From CAZKBP01 sp964551015 (GTDB lineage Bacteria; Bacteroidota; Bacteroidia; Cytophagales; Microscillaceae): 21,438 nt of DNA. The translations under genes and the position numbers were made by a program. The DNA lies in contig CAZKBP010000058.1 of the NCBI GenBank assembly GCA_964551015.1, positions 1-21,438 of the forward strand, given 5' to 3'. The notes below the pieces were generated by a model. The model had not been told where the DNA came from and did no database searches. It was given only the letters and a program-made list of their open reading frames with translations. How positions within the stretch are numbered: position 1 is the first letter of the stretch; each line of letters opens with the position of its first letter. Positions 6,961 to 15,894 of this stretch are shown in pieces.

Positions 6961-8937
6961 TTAAATAGGGTTCGTGTGCTTAGGATTTGATTTAAAGTAA
7001 GTCTGAATAAATAGTAAAGGGGAAGATTTTTGGTTGAGTTGTTTGGTCAAATATTCCAGGCTGATCTCTTGAAAGATTTCCTGCCGGTGAGAATCACTGG
7101 TGATATAAACATTGATGCTGCGGGTAGCCCCGAATCCTGGTCTAGGATCTATAAAAACCCCTTTTTTAATGGTCACTTGAATGATTTCTGGATAAAAAAA
7201 CTGTTGACAAAAATGGACGATATCTGACTCGCTGATGATACTGGCTCTTCCTGAGATTAAATTCCTTGCATGAGGTTTTATCAGTTGATCAGGTATTTTC
7301 TTTTGAGTCAATGAAGCCTGCATTTTGTACTGATACTCTATTTCATTGAGAGGGTCTGCTCCTCCGATGCTTGCCGTGAGAAGATAGAGGCTATCTGTAT
7401 CCAGCAAACTAGAAGCTTTTTCGGGGTAAAGAGCTGATCCTTTCGGAAGGTGGTTGGCCAAAGAACCCAATGTAGATTTGTGAAGCACCGTAAGTTGTAA
7501 GCCATCGTGTGCCTTAGCATTAAAGATTAGATAATGTCTCTCACGCTCGTCATTAAGGTCTGGTGAATTTGTTTGTGAATCCAGAAGATGATTTAGCTCG
7601 CCCAGTGAGGCTTCTTGCCCCAGGGTGTCCCATAGGGTCTTGTATTCATTTTCACTTTTAAGCTTCTTGACCAGCCGCTCGAATCTCCCCCAGGCGTGCC
7701 GAGTATCCAGACGATTTATTCCTGATGGACGTAGCGTATAACAATTAGGTGTATCTTGGTTGAATAAAGCCAACTTTTGAGGAAAAAATTCTTCATTAGT
7801 TTGATTATCGAAAACCCTGTGTACACCCAAAAAATAGCCATCCGTCTGCAACTCAATTACATTGAGGGTTTGCCGTTTGAGGTAGGTTTGAGCGTCATTT
7901 TTCTTAACAAATTCACGATTTACTACCGGTATGGCGTTTAGGTTACATTGGAAGCGATCGGCAAAGTTTTGAATCCGTAGAGGTCTTTCAAATTGGAGCT
8001 TTATCCACAGTACCTTGTTCTTCGCTTTTTCTAAAACCTGATCTGCTTGATCAAGTGCGGTCAACTTTGAGATGTCTGTCTTCCAGAATATTCCTAACTG
8101 GTCCAGAGAGAAGCTATGAATGGTAATTTGATCTTCTTCTTCTTGGTTTTTAGGAGATATCTTACAGAATTTCAAGTTGTAATAAGCTAAAATTTCATTT
8201 TCATAAGCGTGATTTTTATCATTGGCTCTGTCTCTAAAGTACGCGTGCTGATCTAAGCCCCAATTAATATCAAGCTCTTTCTGGGCAAGCGTGGCTTTTG
8301 CTTTTTGGAGGATTTGAGAAAAGATTATGCTCTCAAAACTCCCTTGATGATTTTCTTCTGGCTCCAGATTGAAATACAGCCAAAGCTCTTCCAAAGACTC
8401 GATGGACTCGTGAAGTTCTATCCCTAGCATCAGCTTAGATATGTAACTGGTTTTATTCTGAGTTTTGTGAAATAGTGCCGTCAAAGAGTCGTAGACATCC
8501 CTGTCTTTTCGATAAAAAGTATGATCAGTAACGATGTATTTGATGTTCCCCTGAATGAGTTGACAAGGAAGGAGTGGTGAGAACAGAACTTTTTCGTCCT
8601 TCACTTGGATACCCAGGCGATCCGTAGAACAAGATAGCTCCTCACGAACATCTATATCTAACTTGGCAATATTGGGATACAGTTGGGCGATGGCGTGAGC
8701 AGGTTTGGGAAGATGGATATCATCGGGTAATAATGCTTCTGTGAGCCGTTTCAAAATACGTTCTTCGGAATCCTGACAGTGGTCATATAGCTTTTCCAGT
8801 TCACTGGCGAGGGCACTCACCAACATATCCACCAAAGGATCAAATGCATCTCTTTTAGCGTTCCAGAGTTGCTCCATGAGCTTGATGATCTCCTTTTTTA
8901 TTTCGGCTGCGCTTTTTGAGTAACTTAGATCATTCAT
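6961..8937 (-). CDS. tssF: T6SS baseplate protein TssF
   Basis: The 658-residue protein fits TssF, the main baseplate wedge subunit and counterpart of phage T4 gp6. The N-terminal region has the family pattern: a helical stretch with DPLVDMLVSALASELEKLY, then LTEALLPDDIHLPKPAHAIAQLYP, matching the usual 'FLEGFAFLAARV..KLD...PEL...LL..L.PH...P.PS.AI' arrangement. The C-terminal part contains the RLDTRHAWGRFERLVKKL and FNAKAHDGLQLTVL stretches and ends near residue 658. It lies 11 bases after tssE and 2 before tssG. The start ATG (8935-8937) is the first of the frame and fits the spacing. Confidence 0.88.
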   Translation of the reverse strand: MNDLSYSKSAAEIKKEIIKLMEQLWNAKRDAFDPLVDMLVSALASELEKLYDHCQDSEERILKRLTEALLPDDIHLPKPAHAIAQLYPNIAKLDIDVREELSCSTDRLGIQVKDEKVLFSPLLPCQLIQGNIKYIVTDHTFYRKDRDVYDSLTALFHKTQNKTSYISKLMLGIELHESIESLEELWLYFNLEPEENHQGSFESIIFSQILQKAKATLAQKELDINWGLDQHAYFRDRANDKNHAYENEILAYYNLKFCKISPKNQEEEDQITIHSFSLDQLGIFWKTDISKLTALDQADQVLEKAKNKVLWIKLQFERPLRIQNFADRFQCNLNAIPVVNREFVKKNDAQTYLKRQTLNVIELQTDGYFLGVHRVFDNQTNEEFFPQKLALFNQDTPNCYTLRPSGINRLDTRHAWGRFERLVKKLKSENEYKTLWDTLGQEASLGELNHLLDSQTNSPDLNDERERHYLIFNAKAHDGLQLTVLHKSTLGSLANHLPKGSALYPEKASSLLDTDSLYLLTASIGGADPLNEIEYQYKMQASLTQKKIPDQLIKPHARNLISGRASIISESDIVHFCQQFFYPEIIQVTIKKGVFIDPRPGFGATRSINVYITSDSHRQEIFQEISLEYLTKQLNQKSSPLLFIQTYFKSNPKHTNPI

Positions 8938-8948
8938 GATTTTCAGTA

Positions 8949-9389
8949 TTATGATAAATAGATGACTTCTTCCATGACAAAATTGCTATGATCAACCCTC
9001 CCTGAGATCTTGATTTTGATGATTTTTTTTGTGGCCTGAAAAGTTCTTTCGCTTAGTAATAAGACCTGTACCAAATCTTCGTTTAGAGCCTCTCTCGAGG
9101 GTGTCAGGCGTGGTTCGTAGGCTTGTAGTGATTTGACCAAAGAATTTTGTATCTCTTTTTTCAATTGATCGTCCCATTTTCTTTGATTCCTGTCAAGAGC
9201 TCCCAGAGAAAAGTCATACTTCTTCAACAAGCTACCATAATTTTCAAGCGAGGCATGTTCATTGAACAGTGTAGCGAGCATCAGTCTAATATTTTGTCTT
9301 ACAGACTCTTGGGTGTCACACCTCGAGTCTTTTCCACTCATGAGCTTATCTACGGATACTGGTATCGAGTATGGTTTCCAGGGCATCAT
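8949..9389 (-). CDS. tssE: T6SS baseplate protein TssE (gp25-like)
   Basis: The 146-residue product has the two hallmarks of the gp25/TssE lysozyme-related baseplate family: an N-terminal helix SVRQNIRLMLATLFNEHASLENYGS (about 29-53), and the YEPRL motif (91-95) preceded by a helix, which contacts the first sheath ring. The C-terminal beta part KIIKIKISGRVD...EEVIYLS completes the fold. It starts 5 bases after the vgrG stop. Two adjacent ATG codons (9387-9389 and 9384-9386) are possible starts and differ by one residue. It links the baseplate to the TssBC sheath. Confidence 0.88.
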   Translation of the reverse strand: MMPWKPYSIPVSVDKLMSGKDSRCDTQESVRQNIRLMLATLFNEHASLENYGSLLKKYDFSLGALDRNQRKWDDQLKKEIQNSLVKSLQAYEPRLTPSREALNEDLVQVLLLSERTFQATKKIIKIKISGRVDHSNFVMEEVIYLS

Positions 9390-9394
9390 TGATA

Positions 9395-11254
9395 TTATGA
9401 ATTTAATAAAATCATCATCGCTTTTAAAGCCAGTTCTACACCTCCTTCTAGACTGGCAGTATTGGAGCCTACTAGCTTCAAGGTTTGAGTATTGATCGTT
9501 CCTTTGTTTCCATCCATTACAATCGTATCGGTAGCATTTACAATGAAGTTATTAGACTGAAGTCCCAAGTTTTCAGATATTTCAGTACTCAATGTTTTAG
9601 CGATCAATGAAATGAGTGCTTGGGCATTTACCCCAAAAGATTTTCCAGTGTTAAAATTAATATCCTCCTTGGCATTGAAAATCATCCCCTTGTCCGCCTG
9701 AAAGGTCATATGACCTTTGGTCTGAAGAGTGATGCCTAATTCAGGACCCAGACAAAGGACAATCTGGTTATCCCCGTTGGGGTTACTAATGGTAATCTTT
9801 TCTTCACCACGCTTGTCTATGAGTTCTACCTTGTTTCCACCCTTGGTCACCAGAGAGCGGATATTATTTTCTTGATCAAATGAGGCAGGTTTGGCATTTT
9901 TATGATAGAAACTACCTTGAATATAGGGACGAGTAGGGTCTTGTGCTTCAAAATTAACCCAAACTCGATCGCCTACGTCAGGAATTATATAAAACCCTTT
10001 ATCTCCTCCTACATAGGGGGCAATCACCCGAATCCAGGGAGATTGCTCGGGGCTCCCCTTCTGCCAAGGGAATTGTACTTTTACCCTACCAAGACCAATT
10101 TCATCATTCGTATCCATTACGGTGGCTACTTGGGGTTCCGCCTGTGGCAAACGAATCTCAGCTAAAAAGGGAGGAGAACTCACTTCATAAGGAATGGCCT
10201 CAAACTGATTTCTGTAATCTTCTCCCACATCATTTATTTCGTGAATAATTCCCGTGATTACATACTTGCCCAACTCCTCTGTCTGTGTATCGATCTCATT
10301 TTCCACGGTAACTACGCTTCCTATTTTTAATGCAGCGTGAGTGCTGACCCCCTTCAGGGCCACTCCAGATTGAATAGAATCAGCTTGATAGCGTTTTGCC
10401 CACATTTCTATGTCTTTTTGGCTCATGCGCTGGTGGATTCTGGGTGAAGGCGTGGGATTACCTTTATACATAGCATTTTTGGCCTTGTCCAACACGATTT
10501 CACCAAATTTTCCGAAATCCTCTTGATAATCAGGAGCATACTTTGGGAATTCATCCTTGAGATAATCGTAAGCACCGAATTCAATTTGTGTAGGAATGGC
10601 TCTGGTGGAAAGGTCAAAAAACCAAAGTTCCTCGTTGTAATGTAAGGTAATGGCATCTTTTTCATCCGGCTTTCCTAATTTGAACTGGCAACCGTCGTAG
10701 TAAAACCATTCTCCAAACTGAGCACACATTCTTTTCAAGAATTCATAACCACTTTCTTGGTATTGCACTATGTAATCGATAGGTTCTTGGTAACTAGGTT
10801 TGCCATCGAGGATGGATAAATTTTTCAGTATATGATTGCCCTGATAATTTTGGCAGATATGGTCAATAATTTGGTTAAGAGATTTCTCAGTAAATGATTG
10901 AGTATAAGCACCATCGTCCATTAGTAACGATAGCCCTGCTCCCCTTACCGTGATTAGATTACCCTGAGATTTGCTTTTTGCTTGTCTTACTTCCCTGACT
11001 ATACCGACAAAACGATTGATTGCACTTGACTCAGGCTCGAGATGCAGGATAGATTCCCTCAGAAAAGTAATCTCAATTTTTTCGCCTAACAGTTTTTTGG
11101 TCTGACTCGCTAGGGAGTCCTTTCTAGAATGAAGCTTCAACTGAATCTCAAAAGAGTGATGATTTTGCATGCGCTGCCAAACATTCAAATGGCTATAGGA
11201 GACTTCTTCATCACCAATACGTACCTGTGCTACCTTTCTTGTAATTTGTTGCAT
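9395..11254 (-). CDS. vgrG: T6SS spike protein VgrG (TssI)
   Basis: The 619-residue VgrG forms the trimeric spike that caps the Hcp tube. Residues 1-370 correspond to the gp27/gp44-like hub, including YQESGYEFLKRMCAQFGEWFYY (165-186), a very typical VgrG segment. Residues 378-450 are the gp5-like OB domain (GLGRVKVQFPW, SPWIRVIAPYVGGDKGFYIIPDVGDRVWV, PYIQGSFYH). Residues 460-619 are the beta-helix needle, with repetitive hydrophobic/Gly/Asn alternation. The protein stops at the end of the needle (ELALKAMMILLNS), so there is no fused effector domain and cargo must bind separately, for example through a PAAR protein that is not encoded here. The gene lies 92 bases after hcp, across an A7G8 tract, and 5 before tssE. 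Confidence 0.97.
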   Translation of the reverse strand: MQQITRKVAQVRIGDEEVSYSHLNVWQRMQNHHSFEIQLKLHSRKDSLASQTKKLLGEKIEITFLRESILHLEPESSAINRFVGIVREVRQAKSKSQGNLITVRGAGLSLLMDDGAYTQSFTEKSLNQIIDHICQNYQGNHILKNLSILDGKPSYQEPIDYIVQYQESGYEFLKRMCAQFGEWFYYDGCQFKLGKPDEKDAITLHYNEELWFFDLSTRAIPTQIEFGAYDYLKDEFPKYAPDYQEDFGKFGEIVLDKAKNAMYKGNPTPSPRIHQRMSQKDIEMWAKRYQADSIQSGVALKGVSTHAALKIGSVVTVENEIDTQTEELGKYVITGIIHEINDVGEDYRNQFEAIPYEVSSPPFLAEIRLPQAEPQVATVMDTNDEIGLGRVKVQFPWQKGSPEQSPWIRVIAPYVGGDKGFYIIPDVGDRVWVNFEAQDPTRPYIQGSFYHKNAKPASFDQENNIRSLVTKGGNKVELIDKRGEEKITISNPNGDNQIVLCLGPELGITLQTKGHMTFQADKGMIFNAKEDINFNTGKSFGVNAQALISLIAKTLSTEISENLGLQSNNFIVNATDTIVMDGNKGTINTQTLKLVGSNTASLEGGVELALKAMMILLNS

Positions 11255-11312
11255 AAGAAATGTTTTAAAAGGGCAGGGTAGTGGTAGCTTTTTTCATGTT
11301 ATCTGCACACTT

Positions 11313-11327
11313 CCCCCCCCTTTTTTT
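11313..11327 (-). repeat. A7G8 homopolymer tract between hcp and vgrG
   Basis: The + strand reads C8 at 11313-11320 followed by T7 at 11321-11327, so the coding strand carries AAAAAAAGGGGGGGG about 59 bases before the vgrG start and 20 after the hcp stop. Runs of eight G are prone to slipped-strand length change. The tract is outside both genes, so a length change would act on promoter spacing, RNA processing or translation rather than on a reading frame. Confidence 0.85.
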
Positions 11328-11346
11328 AATGAAACACCTATTTTAA

Positions 11347-11751
11347 CTAGTCTACCTTAGGCCATTTGGCATCGTATTCCGCGTCACTGATTTTAATCTG
11401 TTCGGCAGTAATCTGGAACTCTTCCATCAGCTTATCACCTCCGGTTTGTAGATAACCCAAGCGGTATTGTACCACGGAAGCATTTTTGAGCTCGATAGTA
11501 TCAATTACTTTTTCTTTGGATTCATCATCGTAAATAGTGATGGTTATTTCTTTTCCAGTGTCAGGCTGATCAATCAGCCATTTGGCTACCGCTCCCAGAT
11601 TTTGCAAGGGGTCGCGTTTTACTACGAAAACAGGTGGCTGCAAGCGCTCAGATGGTCTACCACGGTCATCCATCTTTCTGGTGAATCGTAGATTAGCTTC
11701 ATCTACTTCCGTGTCTTTACCATCAATGGTAATAAAGATTGTATTTGGCAT
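11347..11751 (-). CDS. hcp: T6SS tube protein Hcp (TssD)
   Basis: The 134-residue product has the size and beta-barrel profile of Hcp, whose hexameric rings stack into the tube pushed out by sheath contraction. The start MPNTIFITIDGKDTE and the C-terminal LMEEFQITAEQIKISDAEY (beta strand, then the conserved end of TssD) support it. The frame stays open upstream to 11916, but that extension overlaps tssC by about 130 bases and is Lys/Arg-rich with no Hcp character, so the ATG at 11749-11751, 34 bases after the tssC stop, is chosen. No effector extension is present. In the Bacteroidota, TssD proteins are diverged from proteobacterial Hcp. Confidence 0.88.
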   Translation of the reverse strand: MPNTIFITIDGKDTEVDEANLRFTRKMDDRGRPSERLQPPVFVVKRDPLQNLGAVAKWLIDQPDTGKEITITIYDDESKEKVIDTIELKNASVVQYRLGYLQTGGDKLMEEFQITAEQIKISDAEYDAKWPKVD

Positions 11752-11785
11752 AGTATATAAATGAATTGGGTGAAAAATATTCGTG

Positions 11786-13075
11786 TTATTTAACTTCGGA
11801 ACTCGCATCCGTTTCCTTAGATGCATCCACAATGATTTCAAAGAGACGAACTGCAAACAGGGGTAAAATTTTAAATTTAATATTAATCTTATCTGGTATT
11901 TTTCGATCTTGTTCAAAGAGAGTAACCTTCCCGTCCTCGATGAGCCTGTTAGCTTTTACCTGATCAAGAAAGGCTGCTACTTGGCTATTTACCTTGGCTA
12001 AATTCCTCCTTTCTGTCAAAATGTGTGTATATTTATTTAAATTATGGCAAATAGAGCGGTCAATCCAATTTAATACCCGTACAATGGCAAATTGCTTCAA
12101 GTTGTCGTTATCCCCGTTGTAGGTAGTCCAAGTGCCATAGGTCATGTCGGCTTTGAATCCATTGGCTAGTGGCACTATCCCGTTCTTTTTGAATAATTCT
12201 AATTCAGGCACAGAAACATTGTAACGAATAGCAGCTACCTCTTCCATGGTACCGTGAAGAAGTCCGGCGGCTGGTTGCGACATACGGGTTACGTACATCT
12301 TCCCGCCAAAAGACGCGGCGGGAGAGAGATTCATCCCTTCCTTACTGATGATGGTATTTCCTAAGACAACTACATTTCCGAATTTTAATTCTGGTCCTCC
12401 GATTTTATCTTTCTCTAGAAATTCCATGGTCAGCTCGACCGATTCTAGGTCTCGGTAGGCTGTTACAAAAGTGGTCTTGTTCTTATAAGCAAGGTCTGCC
12501 AATCGGCTTAGCAGAATACTTCCTGGAAATTTTGGACAAACAATGTATCCTACACTTTGGCTTTTGTCGATGGCGTTGTACCTGGGGCTTACTTCATTAT
12601 CCAGAGCTTTAAATAATTCATCGTCCGGATCATTTTCCAGTTTTTTTTCATCAAAAGCAAGAATTGTGAGGTCTTCCAATTTTTCCTGCCCTGTGTTTTT
12701 GTAGTAGACATCCAGCTCACGAATAGGCTTATGTATTGCCAGTACAGCTGGTTCTAGCTTACCGATATTTTCTTGAAGATATTTTTCAGCGTCCTCGGCT
12801 ACTTTCTCGCAATTCTGGACAAAAGACTCTATTTGCTCAACATTCTCGAGTAGCTCTAGAAAAATCTCGAGAGCCGTTTTTAATTCTTGTCTCGAGGCTT
12901 TGAAGCTACTTTCAGTGAGAAAGGTCTGGGCAATTATGGGGTCTGATTCTGGGAGTATGTATTTAATATCTCGGTTGAGAGATGTTAAAACTCCAGCGAT
13001 TTTCTCGCGTTGTACAAAGGATTCGTTTCGGTTAACAACGACGCCTGTCGTTTCTTTTTGAGGTTTTGTATCCAT
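11786..13075 (-). CDS. tssC: T6SS contractile sheath large subunit TssC
   Basis: The 429-residue protein is TssC (VipB), which assembles with TssB into the contractile sheath around Hcp. Evidence includes the central and C-terminal segments characteristic of the family: FPGSILLSRLADLAY, the AAGLLHGTMEEVAAIRYN-like domain, KADMTYGTWTTYNGDNDNLKQFAIVRVLNWI and a charged C-terminal beta part (KINIKFKILPLFAVRLFEI). It is shorter than proteobacterial TssC (about 490 residues), as usual in T6SSiii. The N terminus (MDTKPQKETTGVVVNRNE) would contain the ClpV/TssH recognition site in the classical model, but I cannot identify one with certainty. The gene lies 20 bases after tssB. Confidence 0.93.
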   Translation of the reverse strand: MDTKPQKETTGVVVNRNESFVQREKIAGVLTSLNRDIKYILPESDPIIAQTFLTESSFKASRQELKTALEIFLELLENVEQIESFVQNCEKVAEDAEKYLQENIGKLEPAVLAIHKPIRELDVYYKNTGQEKLEDLTILAFDEKKLENDPDDELFKALDNEVSPRYNAIDKSQSVGYIVCPKFPGSILLSRLADLAYKNKTTFVTAYRDLESVELTMEFLEKDKIGGPELKFGNVVVLGNTIISKEGMNLSPAASFGGKMYVTRMSQPAAGLLHGTMEEVAAIRYNVSVPELELFKKNGIVPLANGFKADMTYGTWTTYNGDNDNLKQFAIVRVLNWIDRSICHNLNKYTHILTERRNLAKVNSQVAAFLDQVKANRLIEDGKVTLFEQDRKIPDKINIKFKILPLFAVRLFEIIVDASKETDASSEVK

Positions 13076-13095
13076 ATTAGTTACTGTAATTCGGT

Positions 13096-13575
13096 TTATT
13101 CGTCTTCCAAAAGGTTGATGGTATTGGTTAAAAAGCTCTTCATTTGCTCTATTTTTGATTTATCTTTCAAAACTTCTGCAAATTTTTGATTAGAGCCAGC
13201 TTTGCTTAGGAGGCGATAAGCCATTTCTTTTTTGGTGTTGAGTTTTTTAAGAACCTCAACCTTGTTGATGATTTCTTCCATTTGAAAATCTTTCATTCGC
13301 TGGAAGTTTAATTTGACAGGCTCTTCTGGGTTATCGGGGTTTCCCGTTTTGAGTTCCATTTCTAGATTCAGGTTCAGGGCTTTAAGTACCTCAAGGAAAG
13401 TCTTTTGCTTTTTCCCCTGAATGATACTGGGGGACTCTGGCCCGTTGGGAAGCCCTAACAAAAACACGGGATTATTAGGATTCAAGACATCGAACTCGAC
13501 TCCCGGTACAATGTCTTGGATTACAAATGACCCAACTGCATTTTTAGGATCTGGTTTATTACCTAGTGCTGACAT
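13096..13575 (-). CDS. tssB: T6SS contractile sheath small subunit TssB
   Basis: The 159-residue protein is TssB (VipA). The family core is visible: a beta-rich start (GSFVIQDIVPGVEFDV, NNPVFLLGLP), then KLNFQRMKDFQMEEIINKVEVLKKL (88-112), the TssB pattern of a strand followed by 'DF.P..++..+P.L..LL', and a helical, Lys-rich end with acidic tail LLEDE. It is directly upstream of tssC by 20 bases, the universal sheath pair, and 33 bases after tssH. Confidence 0.93.
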   Translation of the reverse strand: MSALGNKPDPKNAVGSFVIQDIVPGVEFDVLNPNNPVFLLGLPNGPESPSIIQGKKQKTFLEVLKALNLNLEMELKTGNPDNPEEPVKLNFQRMKDFQMEEIINKVEVLKKLNTKKEMAYRLLSKAGSNQKFAEVLKDKSKIEQMKSFLTNTINLLEDE

Positions 13576-13608
13576 GATATAGTTTGTAAGGGTTAATAAT
13601 TTTGACTT

Positions 13609-15894
13609 TTAGTATTTATCTTTTAAAGCCATCACGATCTTGCCTTTTTCGAGGTTTATTTGAAGTTTTTTCTCTGAGTCCAACTTTTCATCTATTATCA
13701 AGTCGGCGATAGCAGTAGCTAACTTTTCCTCTATGGTATCTTTTAAAGCTCTGGCTCCAAACTCGTCCGAAAATCCAATCTCTATCAAGTAATCTTTTAC
13801 CTGAGGGCTGATTTCTATCTCTATGGATTGCCTTTTTAGTAGCTGCTCGAGCTTTTTCAATTGAATTTGGAGGATTTCTTGGGCTATGCTGGAATCGATG
13901 GGGGCAAAAGGGATAATTTTCAGGCTGCGTCCTAAAAACTCTGGTCGGAACACCTTTTCCTGCCTAGAGTTAGTCAACTGTAGAAAATACTTTTTTAGGT
14001 CTTGGCTACGAGGAATCTGATTGGCCTTAAATTGTGCTTTGATCCATTCGCTACCTAGATTTGATGTGAATATGATCAGAACATTCTGAAAATTGGCAGT
14101 TTTATTTAAGCGATCGTTTAGTTTTCCTTCATCGAAGACTTTCAAAAAAATGTGAAAGATATCTTGATGTGCCTTCTCTATCTCATCAAAGAGTAAAACC
14201 GTGTAGGGCTTTTGTCTAATTTTTTTTACCAATAGTCCACCCTCCTCGTGCCCTACATAGCCACTAGGAGCTCCTAACAGCGTCTCGAGCGAATGTTTCT
14301 CCATGTACTCAGACATATCAAACCTGATGAGTGCCTCTTCATCATCAAAAAGCATTTCAGCGATCGCCTTGGCCAATTCGGTTTTACCTGTTCCCGTAGG
14401 GCCAGCTAAGAAAAGAACTCCCAGAGGTTTGTTTTCTTCCCTTAATCCTGCTCGTGCTCTTTTAAGAATAGAGGCTACTTCTTTCAGGGCATGGTCTTGA
14501 CCCACTACTCTCTTTCGCAGATGCTGTTCAAGATGTACGAGTTGATGACGTTCCGTACCCTGAATTTTGCCAATTGGCATATTTAAAAGATTAGATAAGG
14601 TATTGAACAGGAAAGGTTTCTGAACAATATCATCAGGCGTAAAAGGTTGAAGATTGACCTGATCTTTTTGATATTGATTTTTTTGCCTATTGTACGAGGA
14701 CATCGTGAGATCTAATAACTCGATAGCAGACGCGGGCAGTTGCTTATCGGTTAGGTATCTCTTGGCCAAGTAAATGCTTTCTTTAAGACATTGGTTTTCA
14801 ATCTTGAGGCCATGATGCCTCTCATATTCAGGCATCGTGCCTCTGAGTATCATAAAAGCCGTGTCTTCGTCAGGCTCCTGAACAATAATTTTTGAAAACT
14901 TTCTGGAAAAAGTAGGGTCTTTCTCAATCCAACGTGCATATTCAGAAGGGGTGGTCGTACCAATTAGCCGTATCTTTCCCTCGTTGAGGGCGGACTTTAA
15001 AAGATTTATAAAGCTTGTATCAGAACCTTGGCTAGTGTCCAGCAAGGTATGTATTTCGTCTATGAATAAAATGTATTCAGGTTTTGCTTTGATAGTGGCA
15101 AGAATTTCCGCAAGATGTCCCTCGATCTCATTTTTGACAGAACCTGCTGATAACCTTCCGTTTACATCCAAAGAAAATATTTGCGTGTCCTTTAATTTTT
15201 CAGACTTAGCTTCTTGACATAAGTAAAGAGCTAAACCCTTTACTAGAGCTGTTTTGCCTACACCGCCTTCTCCAATCAGCATGAGGTTAGGAGACTGCCA
15301 CTTTCCTAACACATCCATCATTCTGGCTAACTCTGGCTCTCGTCCTATCACGGGATTGATGAGGCCCTGTCGCGCTTTTTCGCTAATATTTTCAGCGTAA
15401 GCAGCTAAGATGTTCAACTCAGACAACCGATCAGGGTTTTTAGCTGAATACGCAGGAGGCATAAGATGTTCTTCAAAGCAATCAGCTTTCAAGGGAAACC
15501 AAGCCAACTCTTCTTGGCTAAATGCCACGCCAGGTATACAGATCGCTTTCAGTAAAAACATAGGAACAAGTTCTTTAACTCCTGCTTTTGCTCTTATCTG
15601 GTTAGCTTGTTTTAAGATATTTTCTGTCTTAGGGTCGAGTGTAGGTTCTTCTCCCGATACTAAGTCGGTAGGAATTTGTTCTATTCTGAATTCCGCCCAC
15701 TTTTTCAGTTGCTTAACATCGGCACCATAAGATTGCAATGAGCTTTGTAGCCCTACTGATCTCTGTAAAAGCCCCCAGAGGACGTGTCCTGAAGTAATTT
15801 TGGAATTAGCGTTTCCAAGAGCTTTTTTACAAGCTTCTCGGAATGCTGTTTTTGTGGAGTCGCTCCAATAGCGATGATGAGAGAAGTTATTCAT
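13609..15894 (-). CDS. tssH: T6SS sheath-recycling AAA+ ATPase TssH (ClpV-like, without middle domain)
   Basis: The 761-residue Clp/Hsp100 ATPase has an N-terminal Clp domain (about 1-140), AAA1 with Walker A GEGGVGKT (208-215) and Walker B ILFIDE (275-280), and AAA2 with Walker A GPTGTGKT (498-505) and Walker B VLLFDE (566-571). Arginine-finger regions TFSRKF and FRPEFLGR are present. The AAA2 pore loop keeps its aromatic residue (GYVG, Tyr546); the AAA1 loop (AGSVKNEIEG) lacks one, as in ClpV. The two Walker A motifs are 290 residues apart, as in ClpA and about 100 fewer than in ClpB, so the coiled-coil middle domain is essentially absent. No ClpP-binding IGF/IGL loop is seen. It is the first gene of the T6SS operon, so disassembly of contracted TssBC sheaths is the likely role. 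ATG at 15892-15894 lies inside a potential RNA stem. Confidence 0.92.
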   Translation of the reverse strand: MNNFSHHRYWSDSTKTAFREACKKALGNANSKITSGHVLWGLLQRSVGLQSSLQSYGADVKQLKKWAEFRIEQIPTDLVSGEEPTLDPKTENILKQANQIRAKAGVKELVPMFLLKAICIPGVAFSQEELAWFPLKADCFEEHLMPPAYSAKNPDRLSELNILAAYAENISEKARQGLINPVIGREPELARMMDVLGKWQSPNLMLIGEGGVGKTALVKGLALYLCQEAKSEKLKDTQIFSLDVNGRLSAGSVKNEIEGHLAEILATIKAKPEYILFIDEIHTLLDTSQGSDTSFINLLKSALNEGKIRLIGTTTPSEYARWIEKDPTFSRKFSKIIVQEPDEDTAFMILRGTMPEYERHHGLKIENQCLKESIYLAKRYLTDKQLPASAIELLDLTMSSYNRQKNQYQKDQVNLQPFTPDDIVQKPFLFNTLSNLLNMPIGKIQGTERHQLVHLEQHLRKRVVGQDHALKEVASILKRARAGLREENKPLGVLFLAGPTGTGKTELAKAIAEMLFDDEEALIRFDMSEYMEKHSLETLLGAPSGYVGHEEGGLLVKKIRQKPYTVLLFDEIEKAHQDIFHIFLKVFDEGKLNDRLNKTANFQNVLIIFTSNLGSEWIKAQFKANQIPRSQDLKKYFLQLTNSRQEKVFRPEFLGRSLKIIPFAPIDSSIAQEILQIQLKKLEQLLKRQSIEIEISPQVKDYLIEIGFSDEFGARALKDTIEEKLATAIADLIIDEKLDSEKKLQINLEKGKIVMALKDKY

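Noticed and set aside
11752..11916. N-terminal extension of Hcp by 55 residues
   Set aside because: It overlaps tssC by about 130 bases and its composition is unlike Hcp, whose domain starts at the ATG at 11751.
4042..15894. Extracellular contractile injection system or prophage tail rather than T6SS
   Set aside because: Presence of TssK, TssF, TssG, TssN and a ClpV-like TssH, a single Hcp and a typical VgrG with the T6SS gene order, with no tape measure, tail terminator or LysM adaptor, supports a T6SS.
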